Program-made: the position numbers and the translations under genes
Shown: positions 33,218 to 41,218 of the stretch, piece after piece
Layout of the letters: the number at the start of each line of letters is the position of its first letter
Numbering within the stretch: the stretch's first letter is position 1
Source of the DNA: Streptomyces violaceoruber
GTDB lineage: Bacteria; Actinomycetota; Actinomycetes; Streptomycetales; Streptomycetaceae
Length of the DNA: 64,000 nucleotides
Direction: 5' to 3'
Assembly (NCBI RefSeq): GCF_033406955.1
Contig: NZ_CP137734.1
Coordinates: forward strand, 8,122,001 to 8,186,000
Notes under the pieces: model-generated
Told to the model about the DNA's origin: nothing
What the model saw: the letters and a program-made list of their open reading frames with translations, nothing else
The model's database searches: none

Positions 33218-34915
33218 GTGAGCGGGATTCCGGAGGGCGAGGCCGGTGCGGCCCTGCGTGCCCTGCTGACGGACTCGGTCGTCGGACTCGCCGTGTGGGA
33301 CACCGGCCTGCGGTGCGTCTGGGTCAACGGCGCCCTCGAACGCTACGACGGAATCGCCCGTGAGCGGCGGCTGGGCCGCCGCCCGCGGGAGTCGCTGACC
33401 GGGGACACCGGCGAACTGGAGGCGCTCGTACGGCGGGTGCTGGCCACCGGCCGGTGTGTCACCGGCCGCGAGTACCGGGTTCCGACGGCGCCGGACAGCC
33501 GCCGCGACCGCGCCTTCTCGGCCTCCTTCGTGCGCCTGCACGACGACGGCGGCCACATCCTCGGTGTGTGCATGCTGATGCTGGTCGTCACCGACCGGCG
33601 GTGGGCCGGCGACCGGCTGGCCGTGGTCAGCGAGGCCGGCACCCGGGTCGGCACCACCCTGGACGTGATGCGCACGGCACAGGAACTGGCCGACTTCACC
33701 GTGCCGTTGATCGCCGACTACGTCACCGTCGACCTGACGGAGGCGGTGCGGCTCGGCGAGGAGCCGCTCGACCGGCTGGGCCGCTCCCAGGGGCGCGTCC
33801 CCAAGTTCCGGCGCGCGGGCAGGGCCTCGGTCCACGCCGGCTCACCGGAGTCCCTGTGGCTGAACGGCGAGGTCGTCTACGTCCCCGAGACCTCGCCGTT
33901 CATGCAGGTGCTGTCCTCGGGACGCCCCCTCCTGCACCCCGTGCTCGACCCCTCCCACGAGGCCTGGCTGGCCGACGACCCGGCGAGGGCCGCGAAGATC
34001 CGCGAGTTCGGCATGCACTCGCTGCTGATCCTGCCGATCCACGCCCGGGGCGTCCTGCTGGGCGTCGCGGTCTTCGTCCGCACCTCGAACCCGACGCCGT
34101 TCGACGACAACGACCGGCTGCTGGCCGAGGAGTTGGTGGCCCGGGCCGCACTGAGCCTGGATAACGCCCGCCGTTACACCCGGGAGCACAACACCGCTCT
34201 CGCCCTCCAACGCAGCCTGCTGCCGCGCCGGGTGCACGGTGGAACGGCCATGGAGGTGGCCGCCCGCTATCTGCCGGCGGACGCGGAGGAAGGCGTCGGC
34301 GGCGACTGGTTCGACGTCATCGGGCTGCCGGGCGGACGGCTCGCCCTCGTGGTGGGCGACGTGGTCGGACACGGCGTGAACGCCGCGGCCACCATGGGGC
34401 GCCTGGGCATGGCCATCCGCACGCTCGCCGACCTCGACCTGCCGCCGGGCGAGGTGCTGACCAGGCTGGACCGGACCTTCATCCGGCTGACCGAGGACGA
34501 GGAGGAGGGCGGCGGGGAGGTCGCGACCATGAGCGCCACCTGTGTCTACGCGGTCTACGACCCCGCGACCCGGACCTGCGCGCTGGCCCTGGCCGGGCAT
34601 CCGCCGCCCGCCGTCGTGCACCGGGGCGGTGACTGCTCGTTCCCCGACCTTCCGCACGGCCTGCCGCTCGGGGTCGGCCTGCTGCCCTTCCCCACCGCGG
34701 AGCTGGAACTGCCCGCGGGCAGCCTGCTCGCCCTGTTCACCGACGGGCTCGTCGAGGAGCGCGACCAGGACATCGAGGTCGGGCTGCGACGGGTGGGGCG
34801 CGCCCTGACCGGCGGCGCCTCCTCCCTGGAGGACCTGGGCACGGCGGTGATCGGCACCCTGCCCGCCACGCCCCCGCCCGACGACGTCACCCTGCTGCTG
34901 GCCCGGGGCCTGTGA
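33218..34915 (+). CDS. PAS-GAF-SpoIIE (PP2C) protein phosphatase
   Basis: 565 residues from the GTG at 33218. A PAS-like domain occupies about residues 10-125 (VVGLAVWDTGLRCVWVNGAL), a GAF domain about 140-310 (SLLILPIHARGVLLGVAVF) and a SpoIIE/RsbU phosphatase domain about 335-565 with GGDWFDVI, VGDVVGHGVNAAATMGR, LFTDGLVE and PDDVTLLL holding the metal-binding Asp residues. Such proteins dephosphorylate anti-anti-sigma factors in response to a signal; no partner-switch gene is adjacent. It starts 13 bases after the chloroperoxidase gene, so the two are probably cotranscribed. Confidence 0.9.
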   Translation: MSGIPEGEAGAALRALLTDSVVGLAVWDTGLRCVWVNGALERYDGIARERRLGRRPRESLTGDTGELEALVRRVLATGRCVTGREYRVPTAPDSRRDRAFSASFVRLHDDGGHILGVCMLMLVVTDRRWAGDRLAVVSEAGTRVGTTLDVMRTAQELADFTVPLIADYVTVDLTEAVRLGEEPLDRLGRSQGRVPKFRRAGRASVHAGSPESLWLNGEVVYVPETSPFMQVLSSGRPLLHPVLDPSHEAWLADDPARAAKIREFGMHSLLILPIHARGVLLGVAVFVRTSNPTPFDDNDRLLAEELVARAALSLDNARRYTREHNTALALQRSLLPRRVHGGTAMEVAARYLPADAEEGVGGDWFDVIGLPGGRLALVVGDVVGHGVNAAATMGRLGMAIRTLADLDLPPGEVLTRLDRTFIRLTEDEEEGGGEVATMSATCVYAVYDPATRTCALALAGHPPPAVVHRGGDCSFPDLPHGLPLGVGLLPFPTAELELPAGSLLALFTDGLVEERDQDIEVGLRRVGRALTGGASSLEDLGTAVIGTLPATPPPDDVTLLLARGL

Positions 34916-34938
34916 GCGAGTGCCCCGCCGGGCCGCGT

Positions 34939-34965
34939 GGCGCCCTCCGGATCCCTCAGGGCGCC
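34939..34965. terminator. Hairpin at convergent gene ends
   Basis: GGCGCCCT (34939-34946) pairs with AGGGCGCC (34958-34965). It lies between the phosphatase stop and the last codons of the convergent CGNR gene, so it can act in both directions. Confidence 0.6.
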
Positions 34966-35570
34966 GACTCCCGCAGCCGGCGGCCGGCCGCCTTGGCCCG
35001 GTTGCCGCAGCGTCGCATGGAGCACCACTTGCGCGGTCGGCCGCCACCGGAGTCGAGGCAGAGCATCCGGCACACCTCGGAGGCGCAGGCGGTCAGCCGG
35101 GACCGGCGTGCCTCGTCGGTCATGAGATCGATCAGGTCCCGTGCGACCAGCGACAGCAGAGCCTCCTTGCTCAGTGCCCGGCGCCCCTCCGCCACCCACG
35201 CACCATCGGCCGTCACCTCCAGCCGGGGAGCCGGAGGTGCGGGCCGCGCGAGGAGATTGACCAGGTCCACCGACTCCTGCCGAGGCCGGTGCGCGTCGAG
35301 GGCACCGGAGGCGATGTCGTGGGCGGCCGCGCGCAGTGCGTGCAGCGACGACAGGACGTCCCGGGGGTCGTACCCGTCCGCCAGCGTCAACCCCACGCCC
35401 CGGCACCAGGCTTCGAGGCGTTCGGCGTCGCCCATCCGCTCGACGGGAACCCCGGGCCTGCGGCCCACGGTGGCCACCAGGTTCAGGCACAACGTTCCGG
35501 CGTCGAAGCGGAGCGCCCGCAGTTGGGCGGTGACCCTTGTGCGGGGCGGCTGGTGCTGCATGGCGTCCAT
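34956..35570 (-). CDS. CGNR zinc-finger/ABATE-domain regulator
   Basis: 204 residues. The N-terminal ABATE-type domain (TLCLNLVATVG ... GDAERLEAWCRGVGL) is followed by a C-terminal zinc finger with CASEVCRMLCLD and RKWCSMRRCGNRAKA, the motif that names the family. These proteins are predicted stress-related DNA-binding regulators. It is divergent from a ketopantoate-reductase-like gene; a perfect GTAACC-N8-GGTTAC inverted repeat lies between and is the obvious operator. Confidence 0.86.
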   Translation of the reverse strand: MDAMQHQPPRTRVTAQLRALRFDAGTLCLNLVATVGRRPGVPVERMGDAERLEAWCRGVGLTLADGYDPRDVLSSLHALRAAAHDIASGALDAHRPRQESVDLVNLLARPAPPAPRLEVTADGAWVAEGRRALSKEALLSLVARDLIDLMTDEARRSRLTACASEVCRMLCLDSGGGRPRKWCSMRRCGNRAKAAGRRLRESAP

Positions 35571-35579
35571 GGTTCTATA

Positions 35580-35599
35580 GTAACCGTTCTGATGGTTAC
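35580..35599. promoter_or_regulatory. Inverted repeat GTAACC-N8-GGTTAC, candidate CGNR operator
   Basis: The perfect six-base arms (35580-35585 and 35594-35599) lie 10 bases upstream of the CGNR start and 21 upstream of the reductase start. The same GGTTA/TAACC words recur at the second CGNR gene at 37.5 kb, which supports binding by this regulator family. Confidence 0.65.
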
Positions 35600-35620
35600 C
35601 AAGAAGGCGGGGGCGGAGTC

Positions 35621-36550
35621 ATGCGTATCGCGGTGATCGGGGCGGGCGGCGTCGGAGGCTACTTCGGGGCGCGGTTGGCCGCCGCGGGGAACGAGGTCAC
35701 CTTCGTGGCCCGCGGCGGGCACCTGGCGGCCATACGCCGGTCCGGGCTGGTCGTCCACAGCCCCCTGGGGGAGCTGCGTACCTCGCCCGACTCGGTCGTG
35801 GCGAGCATCTCGGAGCTGGGCCCCACGGATCTGGTCCTGGTCGCCGTGAAGCTGTGGGACACCGAGGCCGTGGCCGAGGAGCTGCGGACCTCGGCGGCGC
35901 ACGGGGCGCCGGTGCTGTCCCTGCAGAACGGCGTCCACAAGGACGACGTCCTGCGCGGCCGGCTGACGGACGAACAGGTCCTGGGCGGGGTCTGCTTCAT
36001 CTCCGCGTTCATCGAGGAACCCGGAGTGGTCCGGCACAACGGCCCCTTGCAGAAGGTCGTGCTCGGCCCGTACCGGTCCGGCTCGACGGCGACCGTCCGG
36101 GCCGTGCTGGCCGCGTTCCGCGACGCCGGGATCGACGCGGAGGGCAGCGACGACATCGAGCGGGCGATCTGGGAGAAGTTCGTGTTCCTGGTGGGCCTGT
36201 CGGCCACCACGGCGACCGTCCGACAGCCCGTGGGAGTCGTCCGCGCCAACGAGCGGAGCAGGCGCCTCCTGTACGAGGTCATGGCCGAGACGGTGGCCGT
36301 GGCGCAGGCGTCCGGAGTGCGGCTGGACAGCGGCTTCGCCGAGGACCGGCTCGCCTTCTGCGACACCCTTCCCGCGGCCATGACCTCCTCCATGCACAAC
36401 GACCTGGAGAAGGGCAACCGCCTCGAACTGCCCTGGCTCAGCGGGGGAGTGGTGGACCTCGCCGACCGGCTGGACGTGCCCGTGCCGCGCAACCGGACGG
36501 TGGCCGACATCCTCGCTCCGTACGTCCTCGGCCGGCCGGCCGGGTCGTGA
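35621..36550 (+). CDS. Ketopantoate-reductase family oxidoreductase (PanE/ApbA type)
   Basis: 309 residues. The N-terminal Rossmann motif GAGGVGGYFGARLA is at residues 7-20, then VLSLQNGV and a C-terminal helical ApbA domain with AAMTSSMHNDLEKGNRLELPWLSGGVV holding the catalytic-type Lys/Glu/Ser region. It is an NADPH-dependent reductase of 2-dehydropantoate or a related 2-keto acid. As it sits under a CGNR regulator and not with pantothenate genes, a detoxifying role on another carbonyl is quite possible. GGGCGGAG is the RBS. Confidence 0.82.
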   Translation: MRIAVIGAGGVGGYFGARLAAAGNEVTFVARGGHLAAIRRSGLVVHSPLGELRTSPDSVVASISELGPTDLVLVAVKLWDTEAVAEELRTSAAHGAPVLSLQNGVHKDDVLRGRLTDEQVLGGVCFISAFIEEPGVVRHNGPLQKVVLGPYRSGSTATVRAVLAAFRDAGIDAEGSDDIERAIWEKFVFLVGLSATTATVRQPVGVVRANERSRRLLYEVMAETVAVAQASGVRLDSGFAEDRLAFCDTLPAAMTSSMHNDLEKGNRLELPWLSGGVVDLADRLDVPVPRNRTVADILAPYVLGRPAGS

Positions 36551-36562
36551 CCGCGCGGAGGT

Positions 36563-37432
36563 CTACTTCCCGGCCCGGGCGAGGAAGTCCCGCATGTGAC
36601 CGGTGATCTCCTCCAGGTGGGTCTCCAGGGCGAAGTGCCCGGTGTCGAGGAGGTGGATCTCGGCGTCGGGCAGGTCGCGCCGGAAGGCGCGGGCGCCGTC
36701 GGGGCCGAAGATCTCGTCGTTCGCTCCCCACACCGCCAGCAGCGGCACGCGGGTGTCACGGAAGTACTGCTGGAGCCGCGGGTAGAGGCCGACGTTGGTC
36801 GGATAGTCGCGGAACAGCGTGAGCTGGACGGCGTCGTTGCCCGGCCGGTCCAGCAGGGCCAGGTCCAGGGACCAGGTGTCGGGGCTGACCAGGCTCCGGT
36901 CGCGGACCCCGTTCAGGTACTGCCAGCGGACCATCCCGGGGCTCAGCGCGGCCCGGGCGGGAGCCTCGGTCTCGGGGGTCGGGTCGTCGGTGTAGGCGAA
37001 CAGCCCGTCCCAGAAGTCCTTGACGAAGCCGTCGGTGTAGCCGTTGCCGTTCTGCGTGACGATCGCGGTGATGCGGTGCGGGGTCCGGGTGGCGATCCGC
37101 CACGCCACCGGGGCGCCGTAGTCCTGCACGTACACCGCGAAGCGCTCCACCCCGAGCTGGTCCAGCAGGCCGACGGTCACGTCCGTGAGGGAGTCGAAGC
37201 TGTAGTCGAACGCGTCGACCGTGGGCATGGCCGAGTACCCGAACCCGATCATGTCGGGTGCGATCACGTGGTAGGTGTCCGCGAGCTTCGGGATCAGGCC
37301 GCGGAACATGTGGCTGCTGGTCGGGAAGCCGTGCAGCAGCACGACGGCCGGTGCCCGCGGGTCACCGGCCTCCCGGTAGAAGACGTCCAGGCCGTCGACG
37401 GTGGCGGTCCTGTGGTGCACGGTGACGCTCAT
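36563..37432 (-). CDS. Alpha/beta hydrolase with Asp nucleophile (epoxide hydrolase/haloalkane dehalogenase group)
   Basis: 289 residues. The oxyanion motif is LLHGFPTSSHMFRG, the nucleophile elbow VQDYGAPV carries Asp as in haloalkane dehalogenases and epoxide hydrolases, and the late His is in DTGHFALETH. WGANDEIFGPDGA would hold the acid or a helper residue. Cytoplasmic; it opens an epoxide or removes a halide. It ends 12 bases from the convergent reductase and is divergent from the second CGNR regulator with TAACCT repeats between. Confidence 0.83.
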   Translation of the reverse strand: MSVTVHHRTATVDGLDVFYREAGDPRAPAVVLLHGFPTSSHMFRGLIPKLADTYHVIAPDMIGFGYSAMPTVDAFDYSFDSLTDVTVGLLDQLGVERFAVYVQDYGAPVAWRIATRTPHRITAIVTQNGNGYTDGFVKDFWDGLFAYTDDPTPETEAPARAALSPGMVRWQYLNGVRDRSLVSPDTWSLDLALLDRPGNDAVQLTLFRDYPTNVGLYPRLQQYFRDTRVPLLAVWGANDEIFGPDGARAFRRDLPDAEIHLLDTGHFALETHLEEITGHMRDFLARAGK

Positions 37433-37458
37433 GGCAAACCCCTTTGGTCGCTTTTAAT

Positions 37459-37538
37459 GGTTAGGTAGAGTCCAGCACTCCGGAGGTAACCTGTCAAGCG
37501 CGCTTAAGGGGTTAGGTCAGGTTGTTGTAACCTGCCAA
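37459..37538. promoter_or_regulatory. Duplicated operator unit between hydrolase and second CGNR gene
   Basis: The pair GGTTAGGT ... GTAACCTGTCAA (37459-37466, 37486-37497) is repeated as GGTTAGGT ... GTAACCTGCCAA (37510-37517, 37527-37538). Both units combine a GGTTA half with a TAACC half. A further GGTTAGG lies at 37551-37557 just inside the annotated gene. It is the likely binding array of the CGNR regulator. Confidence 0.68.
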
Positions 37539-38077
37539 TGTCGATGAAACGGTTAGGGGTGACGGCGGTGACCGACAGGGCCGCGGAGGACGTCCTCCTG
37601 GAGCTGCTCAACACGACTCCCGTCGTACGGGGCTCGGTGAGCGACGCCCTGGGGACGCCTGCCGAAGGCCGCGCGTGGGCGCGTGGCCACGGGGGCACCG
37701 GGTCGGACGAGGAGGTGGCCCATCTGGTCGCCGTGCGCGACGCTCTCCAGGACGTCGTCCGGGGCCGGCGGGACCCCGCCTGCCTGGGCGGGTTCCTCCA
37801 CGGCGTCAGCAGGCTGCCGGTCATCGAGGACGGCGGACTGCGATGGGTGCTTCAGGTCCCCGATGCGCATCGCCTGGCCGTCGAGCTGGTGCTGACCTGG
37901 GCGCACGTCGAGGAGGCCAGGCCGGGACGGCTCAAGCCGTGCGGCAACCCGGAGTGCCGGCGCTTCCTGCTGGACCGGAGCAAGCCCAACAGCGCCCGCT
38001 GGTGCTCCATGGCCGAGTGCGGGAACCGGATGAAGGCCCGGCGGCACTACCAGCGCGCCAAGGGGCCCCAGGCGTAG
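37538..38077 (+). CDS. CGNR zinc-finger regulator, second copy
   Basis: 179 residues from the ATG at 37538. The C-terminal zinc finger is complete: CGNPECRRFLLDRSKP then ARWCSMAECGNRMKARRHY. The N-terminal ABATE domain is shorter in conserved features. The start is uncertain: no RBS precedes the ATGs at 37538 and 37544, while a GTG at 37568 has AGGGG upstream. If an ATG start is right, codon 6 is TTA, the rare leucine codon read by bldA tRNA, which would tie expression to development. Divergent from the Asp-nucleophile hydrolase. Confidence 0.8.
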   Translation: MSMKRLGVTAVTDRAAEDVLLELLNTTPVVRGSVSDALGTPAEGRAWARGHGGTGSDEEVAHLVAVRDALQDVVRGRRDPACLGGFLHGVSRLPVIEDGGLRWVLQVPDAHRLAVELVLTWAHVEEARPGRLKPCGNPECRRFLLDRSKPNSARWCSMAECGNRMKARRHYQRAKGPQA

Positions 38078-38095
38078 GTGTAGCGGGGCCGGGCG

Positions 38096-38914
38096 TCAGG
38101 CCGCCGCCATCGCCTCGTGCTTCCAGAAGCCCGAGAAGGTGATGCGCTCCTTCGGCAGTCCCAGCCGGTGCAGGTGCCTGCGTCCCTCGGTGGCCAGGGT
38201 CGACTCGCCGACGACGAAGGCGTACCCCGACGCGTCGGCGCGGGTCAGCCGGCGCAGCTCGCGGAGGGCGGCGGCACCGGGGACCGAGGTGCCGTCCCGC
38301 CGCACCACCCAGGAGACCGTCACCCCGGCCGGGGCGTTCAGCTCGCGGCGGTCGGCGTCGGTGGGGATCTCCTGGATGAGCCGTCCCACGGTGCCCTCGG
38401 GGAGTGAACGCATGATGCTTGCGGTGGCGGGCAGGCCGGTCTCGTCGGCCACCACGGTGACCTCGGAGGCGTCGCGCGGGCAGTCGAAGAGGACGCCCTG
38501 GTCGAGCAGGGCGAGCGCGTCCCCGGGCCGGGCGCCGCAGGCCCAGATCGCGGCCCTGCCCTCGACCTCGCCGGTGGGGCCGCGGTGGACGACGAAGTCG
38601 ATGTCCAGCTCGGCCGCGGCGCGGCGGTAGTCGGCCACGGAGTAGTTGGCGCAGTGCGGCCGCTCGTCCTCGGGGATGGCGAGGTACGGCTGCCACCACT
38701 GCGAGCCCGTGAACTCCGGCAGGCGCAGGTCCCGTTGGTGGGGGAGCTGGAGGAACAGGCGGAACCAGTGGTCGTACCCCAGCCACGGGAAGCCGCCGAG
38801 CCCCGGCCCGGTGACCGTGACGCGCTGCATGGACGGGGAGACCCGCCGGGTCCGCACGACGCGGGCGCGGAACATCTCCGGATGCTGGGGCGTGAGCCGC
38901 CGAACCTTCGCCAT
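38096..38914 (-). CDS. Siderophore-interacting protein (FAD/NADPH ferric reductase)
   Basis: 272 residues, the usual SIP size. The N-terminal FAD barrel has RVSPSMQRVTVTGPGLGGF and ANYSVADYRRAAAELDIDFVVH (FAD-binding and SIP signature). The C-terminal NADPH domain has VADETGLPATASIMR and VVGESTLATEGRRHL. SIPs reduce the iron of imported ferri-siderophores in the cytoplasm, so this could release iron from ferri-coelichelin. An iron box overlaps the region just before the ATG. The upstream GH3 gene ends 15 bases before its start, so read-through from the sugar operon is also possible. Confidence 0.88.
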   Translation of the reverse strand: MAKVRRLTPQHPEMFRARVVRTRRVSPSMQRVTVTGPGLGGFPWLGYDHWFRLFLQLPHQRDLRLPEFTGSQWWQPYLAIPEDERPHCANYSVADYRRAAAELDIDFVVHRGPTGEVEGRAAIWACGARPGDALALLDQGVLFDCPRDASEVTVVADETGLPATASIMRSLPEGTVGRLIQEIPTDADRRELNAPAGVTVSWVVRRDGTSVPGAAALRELRRLTRADASGYAFVVGESTLATEGRRHLHRLGLPKERITFSGFWKHEAMAAA

Positions 38915-38933
38915 GAAGGCAAGGCTAGCCTAA
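38915..38933. promoter_or_regulatory. Degenerate iron box for the siderophore-interacting protein gene
   Basis: On the minus strand TTAGGCTAGCCTTGCCTTC matches TTAGGTTAGGCTAACCTAA at 13 of 19 positions, with the left half strong. It covers the GH3 stop codon and abuts the SIP start codon. Confidence 0.62.
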
Positions 38934-41218
38934 GTTGCGTTCGATTCCGAGTCCGTGATCTCCAGGCGGACGCCCGTCGTCCGGTCGGACGCGGGGCCCG
39001 TCTCCAGCTCGACCAGCCCCGGCTCCACGGCGAGCCGCAGGTCGCGCCCGACCGAGGCCAGCGTGTCACGGTCCACCTCGAAAACGGCCTCGGCCTCCTC
39101 GCCGGGTGCGATGGTCAGGCGGACGAAGCCCCGCAGCTCGCGCACGCGCGGCCAGGACGAACCCCCGGACAGCCGACGCACGTAGAGCTGGACCGTCTCC
39201 TCGGCGGGCCAGGACCCCGTGTTGCGAACCGTGACCCGACAGGTCAGGCGCGGTGCGCGGGTGCCGACCCGGGCCTGCGACAGGCGCGGTGCCCCGTACA
39301 CGACGCTCGTGTACGACAGACCGTGTCCGAAGGCATGCAGCGGCCCGGCACTCTGGTCGGCATATCCGCGGTAGCGGTGGTCCTTCCCGTTGTAGTAGAC
39401 GGGCAGTTGGGCGGCCGACCGGGGCACGGAGACCGGCAGCCGGCCGCGCGGCTCGGCGTCGCCGAACAGCACCTCGGCCACGGCACGCCCGCCCCGCGGC
39501 CCGGGATACCAGGCGCTCAGCACCGCCGCCGCGGGCGCGTCCAGCTCGGTCAGGGCGTGCGGCCGGCCCTGGACCAGCACCACCACGACCGGGGTCCCGG
39601 TCGCCGACACCGCCGTCAGCAGGGCCCGTTGCCCGGGCGGCAGTGCCAGGTCCGCCAGGTCGACCCCCTCGCCGCACGTCATGCCGGACGGCGTCCCGGT
39701 ACCGGTGACGGCCGCCCCGTTCGCGTCGAAGACCGTGTCCGGGGAGCGGGCGCTGGAGCCGCCCAGCACCAGCACGGCCACGTCGGAGCCGGCCGCCAGG
39801 GCGACGGCGGCGGGAACGCCCGACACGTCGTCACCCACCAGGGCGCACCCCCGGTCGTGGACCACCTCGGTGCCGGCCGCCACCGCCGCCCGGATGCCCT
39901 CCAGGACGGTGATCCCGCCGCCTGGCCGCTGCGGCGCCGTGTAGTCGCCGATCTGCTGCGCCACGGAGTCGGCGTTCGGGCCGAGCACCGCGATCCGCCG
40001 CACCGCGCGGGACAGGGGGAGCACGCCGCCCTCGTGGGCGAGCAGGGTCACCGACGCACGGGCGATCCGCTCGCCCAGCTCGGCGGGGTCCGGGAGCTCC
40101 ACGGTCTCGGACCGGGCCGGAGGCAGGGGCTGTTCGAACAGGCCCAGGCGGAACTTCAGCGTGAGGACCCGCGCCACCGCGGCGTCCAGCGCCGACTCGG
40201 ACACCAGACCGCGTTCCACCGCCTCGCCCAGCCGCGTGAACGAGGCGTCCCAGAGGCTCAGGTCGCACCCGGCGTCCAGGGCGAGCGCCCCGGCCGACAC
40301 CGGATCGCCGGTCAGCCGCACCAGCCGGTCCACCGCCGTGCCGTCCGCCATGACGACACCCTCGAAACCCCACTCGGTACGGAGCAGGTCGGTCAGCAGG
40401 TACCGGTTGGCGACGCAGGGCAGGCCGTCGAACTCGTTGTAGGCGGCCATCACCCCGGCCGCACCGGCGGCCACCCCGGCCCGGGCCGCCGCCAGGTGCA
40501 CCTCGTGCAGTTCGCGCGGCCCCAGCTCCGTCGCCGCGCTGTTGCGGCCGCCGACCGTGGCGCCCTGCCCGGCGAAGTGCTTGAGGACCACCGCCACCCC
40601 CGCCCGCCGCGCACCCTCGACCAGCGCCTCGGTCATCCGCGCGGCGAGGTACGGATCCTCCGAGAAGCACTCCTCGCTGCGTCCCCAGCGCGGGTCGCGC
40701 ACCAGGTCGAGCGCGGAGACCAGCGCGATGTGCGCGCCGCGCGCCCGCAGTTCGGCGGCCGCCCCCGCCACCGCGTCGGCGTACAGGTCCGGATCCCAGG
40801 TGGCGCCGACCGCGAGGTTCACCGGCAGCACCGTCCCGTCCAGCGCCTGGTGGCCGTGCGGCATCTCCTCGACCAGCAGGACGGGGATGCCCAGCCGGGT
40901 GTGATCCATGACGTACCGCTGCACGGCCGCCGCCGTCCGCGCCCCGTCCCGTGCGTCCAGGCCGTCCGCGAAGCCGACGCCGGACCAGGCGTCGGCCCGC
41001 TGCAACCCGTACAGCGCGCCCATGCCGTCGAAGGCGGCGACCTCGGCGCGGAAGGCGTCGGTGAGGCGGTGTCCGTCCCCGGCGCGCTCGTAGGCGTCCC
41101 AGCCGTACATGCGCTGGTTGACCTGGCCGACCTTCTCCGCGAGCGTCATGCGGCCCAGCAGGTCCCGGACCCGGTCCGGCACCGGCGCCGCCGGGTCGCG
41201 GTAGCGCGGGAGGGTCAT
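38930..41218 (-). CDS. GH3 beta-glycosidase
   Basis: 762 residues from the ATG at 41218, with TLAEKVGQVNQ near the N-terminus. The (beta/alpha)8 domain ends with the nucleophile region WGFEGVVMADG (Asp near residue 290); the alpha/beta sandwich has IAVLGPNADSVAQQ and LVLGGSSAR; a C-terminal fibronectin III-like domain follows (VTVRNTGSWPAEETVQLY). No signal peptide is seen, so it acts on imported oligosaccharides. Substrate beta-glucosides, xylosides or GlcNAc cannot be fixed; the His/Asp NagZ motif is not obvious. The ATG overlaps the stop of the GH5-like gene by 4 bases, the last step of a sugar ABC operon. Confidence 0.87.
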   Translation of the reverse strand: MTLPRYRDPAAPVPDRVRDLLGRMTLAEKVGQVNQRMYGWDAYERAGDGHRLTDAFRAEVAAFDGMGALYGLQRADAWSGVGFADGLDARDGARTAAAVQRYVMDHTRLGIPVLLVEEMPHGHQALDGTVLPVNLAVGATWDPDLYADAVAGAAAELRARGAHIALVSALDLVRDPRWGRSEECFSEDPYLAARMTEALVEGARRAGVAVVLKHFAGQGATVGGRNSAATELGPRELHEVHLAAARAGVAAGAAGVMAAYNEFDGLPCVANRYLLTDLLRTEWGFEGVVMADGTAVDRLVRLTGDPVSAGALALDAGCDLSLWDASFTRLGEAVERGLVSESALDAAVARVLTLKFRLGLFEQPLPPARSETVELPDPAELGERIARASVTLLAHEGGVLPLSRAVRRIAVLGPNADSVAQQIGDYTAPQRPGGGITVLEGIRAAVAAGTEVVHDRGCALVGDDVSGVPAAVALAAGSDVAVLVLGGSSARSPDTVFDANGAAVTGTGTPSGMTCGEGVDLADLALPPGQRALLTAVSATGTPVVVVLVQGRPHALTELDAPAAAVLSAWYPGPRGGRAVAEVLFGDAEPRGRLPVSVPRSAAQLPVYYNGKDHRYRGYADQSAGPLHAFGHGLSYTSVVYGAPRLSQARVGTRAPRLTCRVTVRNTGSWPAEETVQLYVRRLSGGSSWPRVRELRGFVRLTIAPGEEAEAVFEVDRDTLASVGRDLRLAVEPGLVELETGPASDRTTGVRLEITDSESNAT

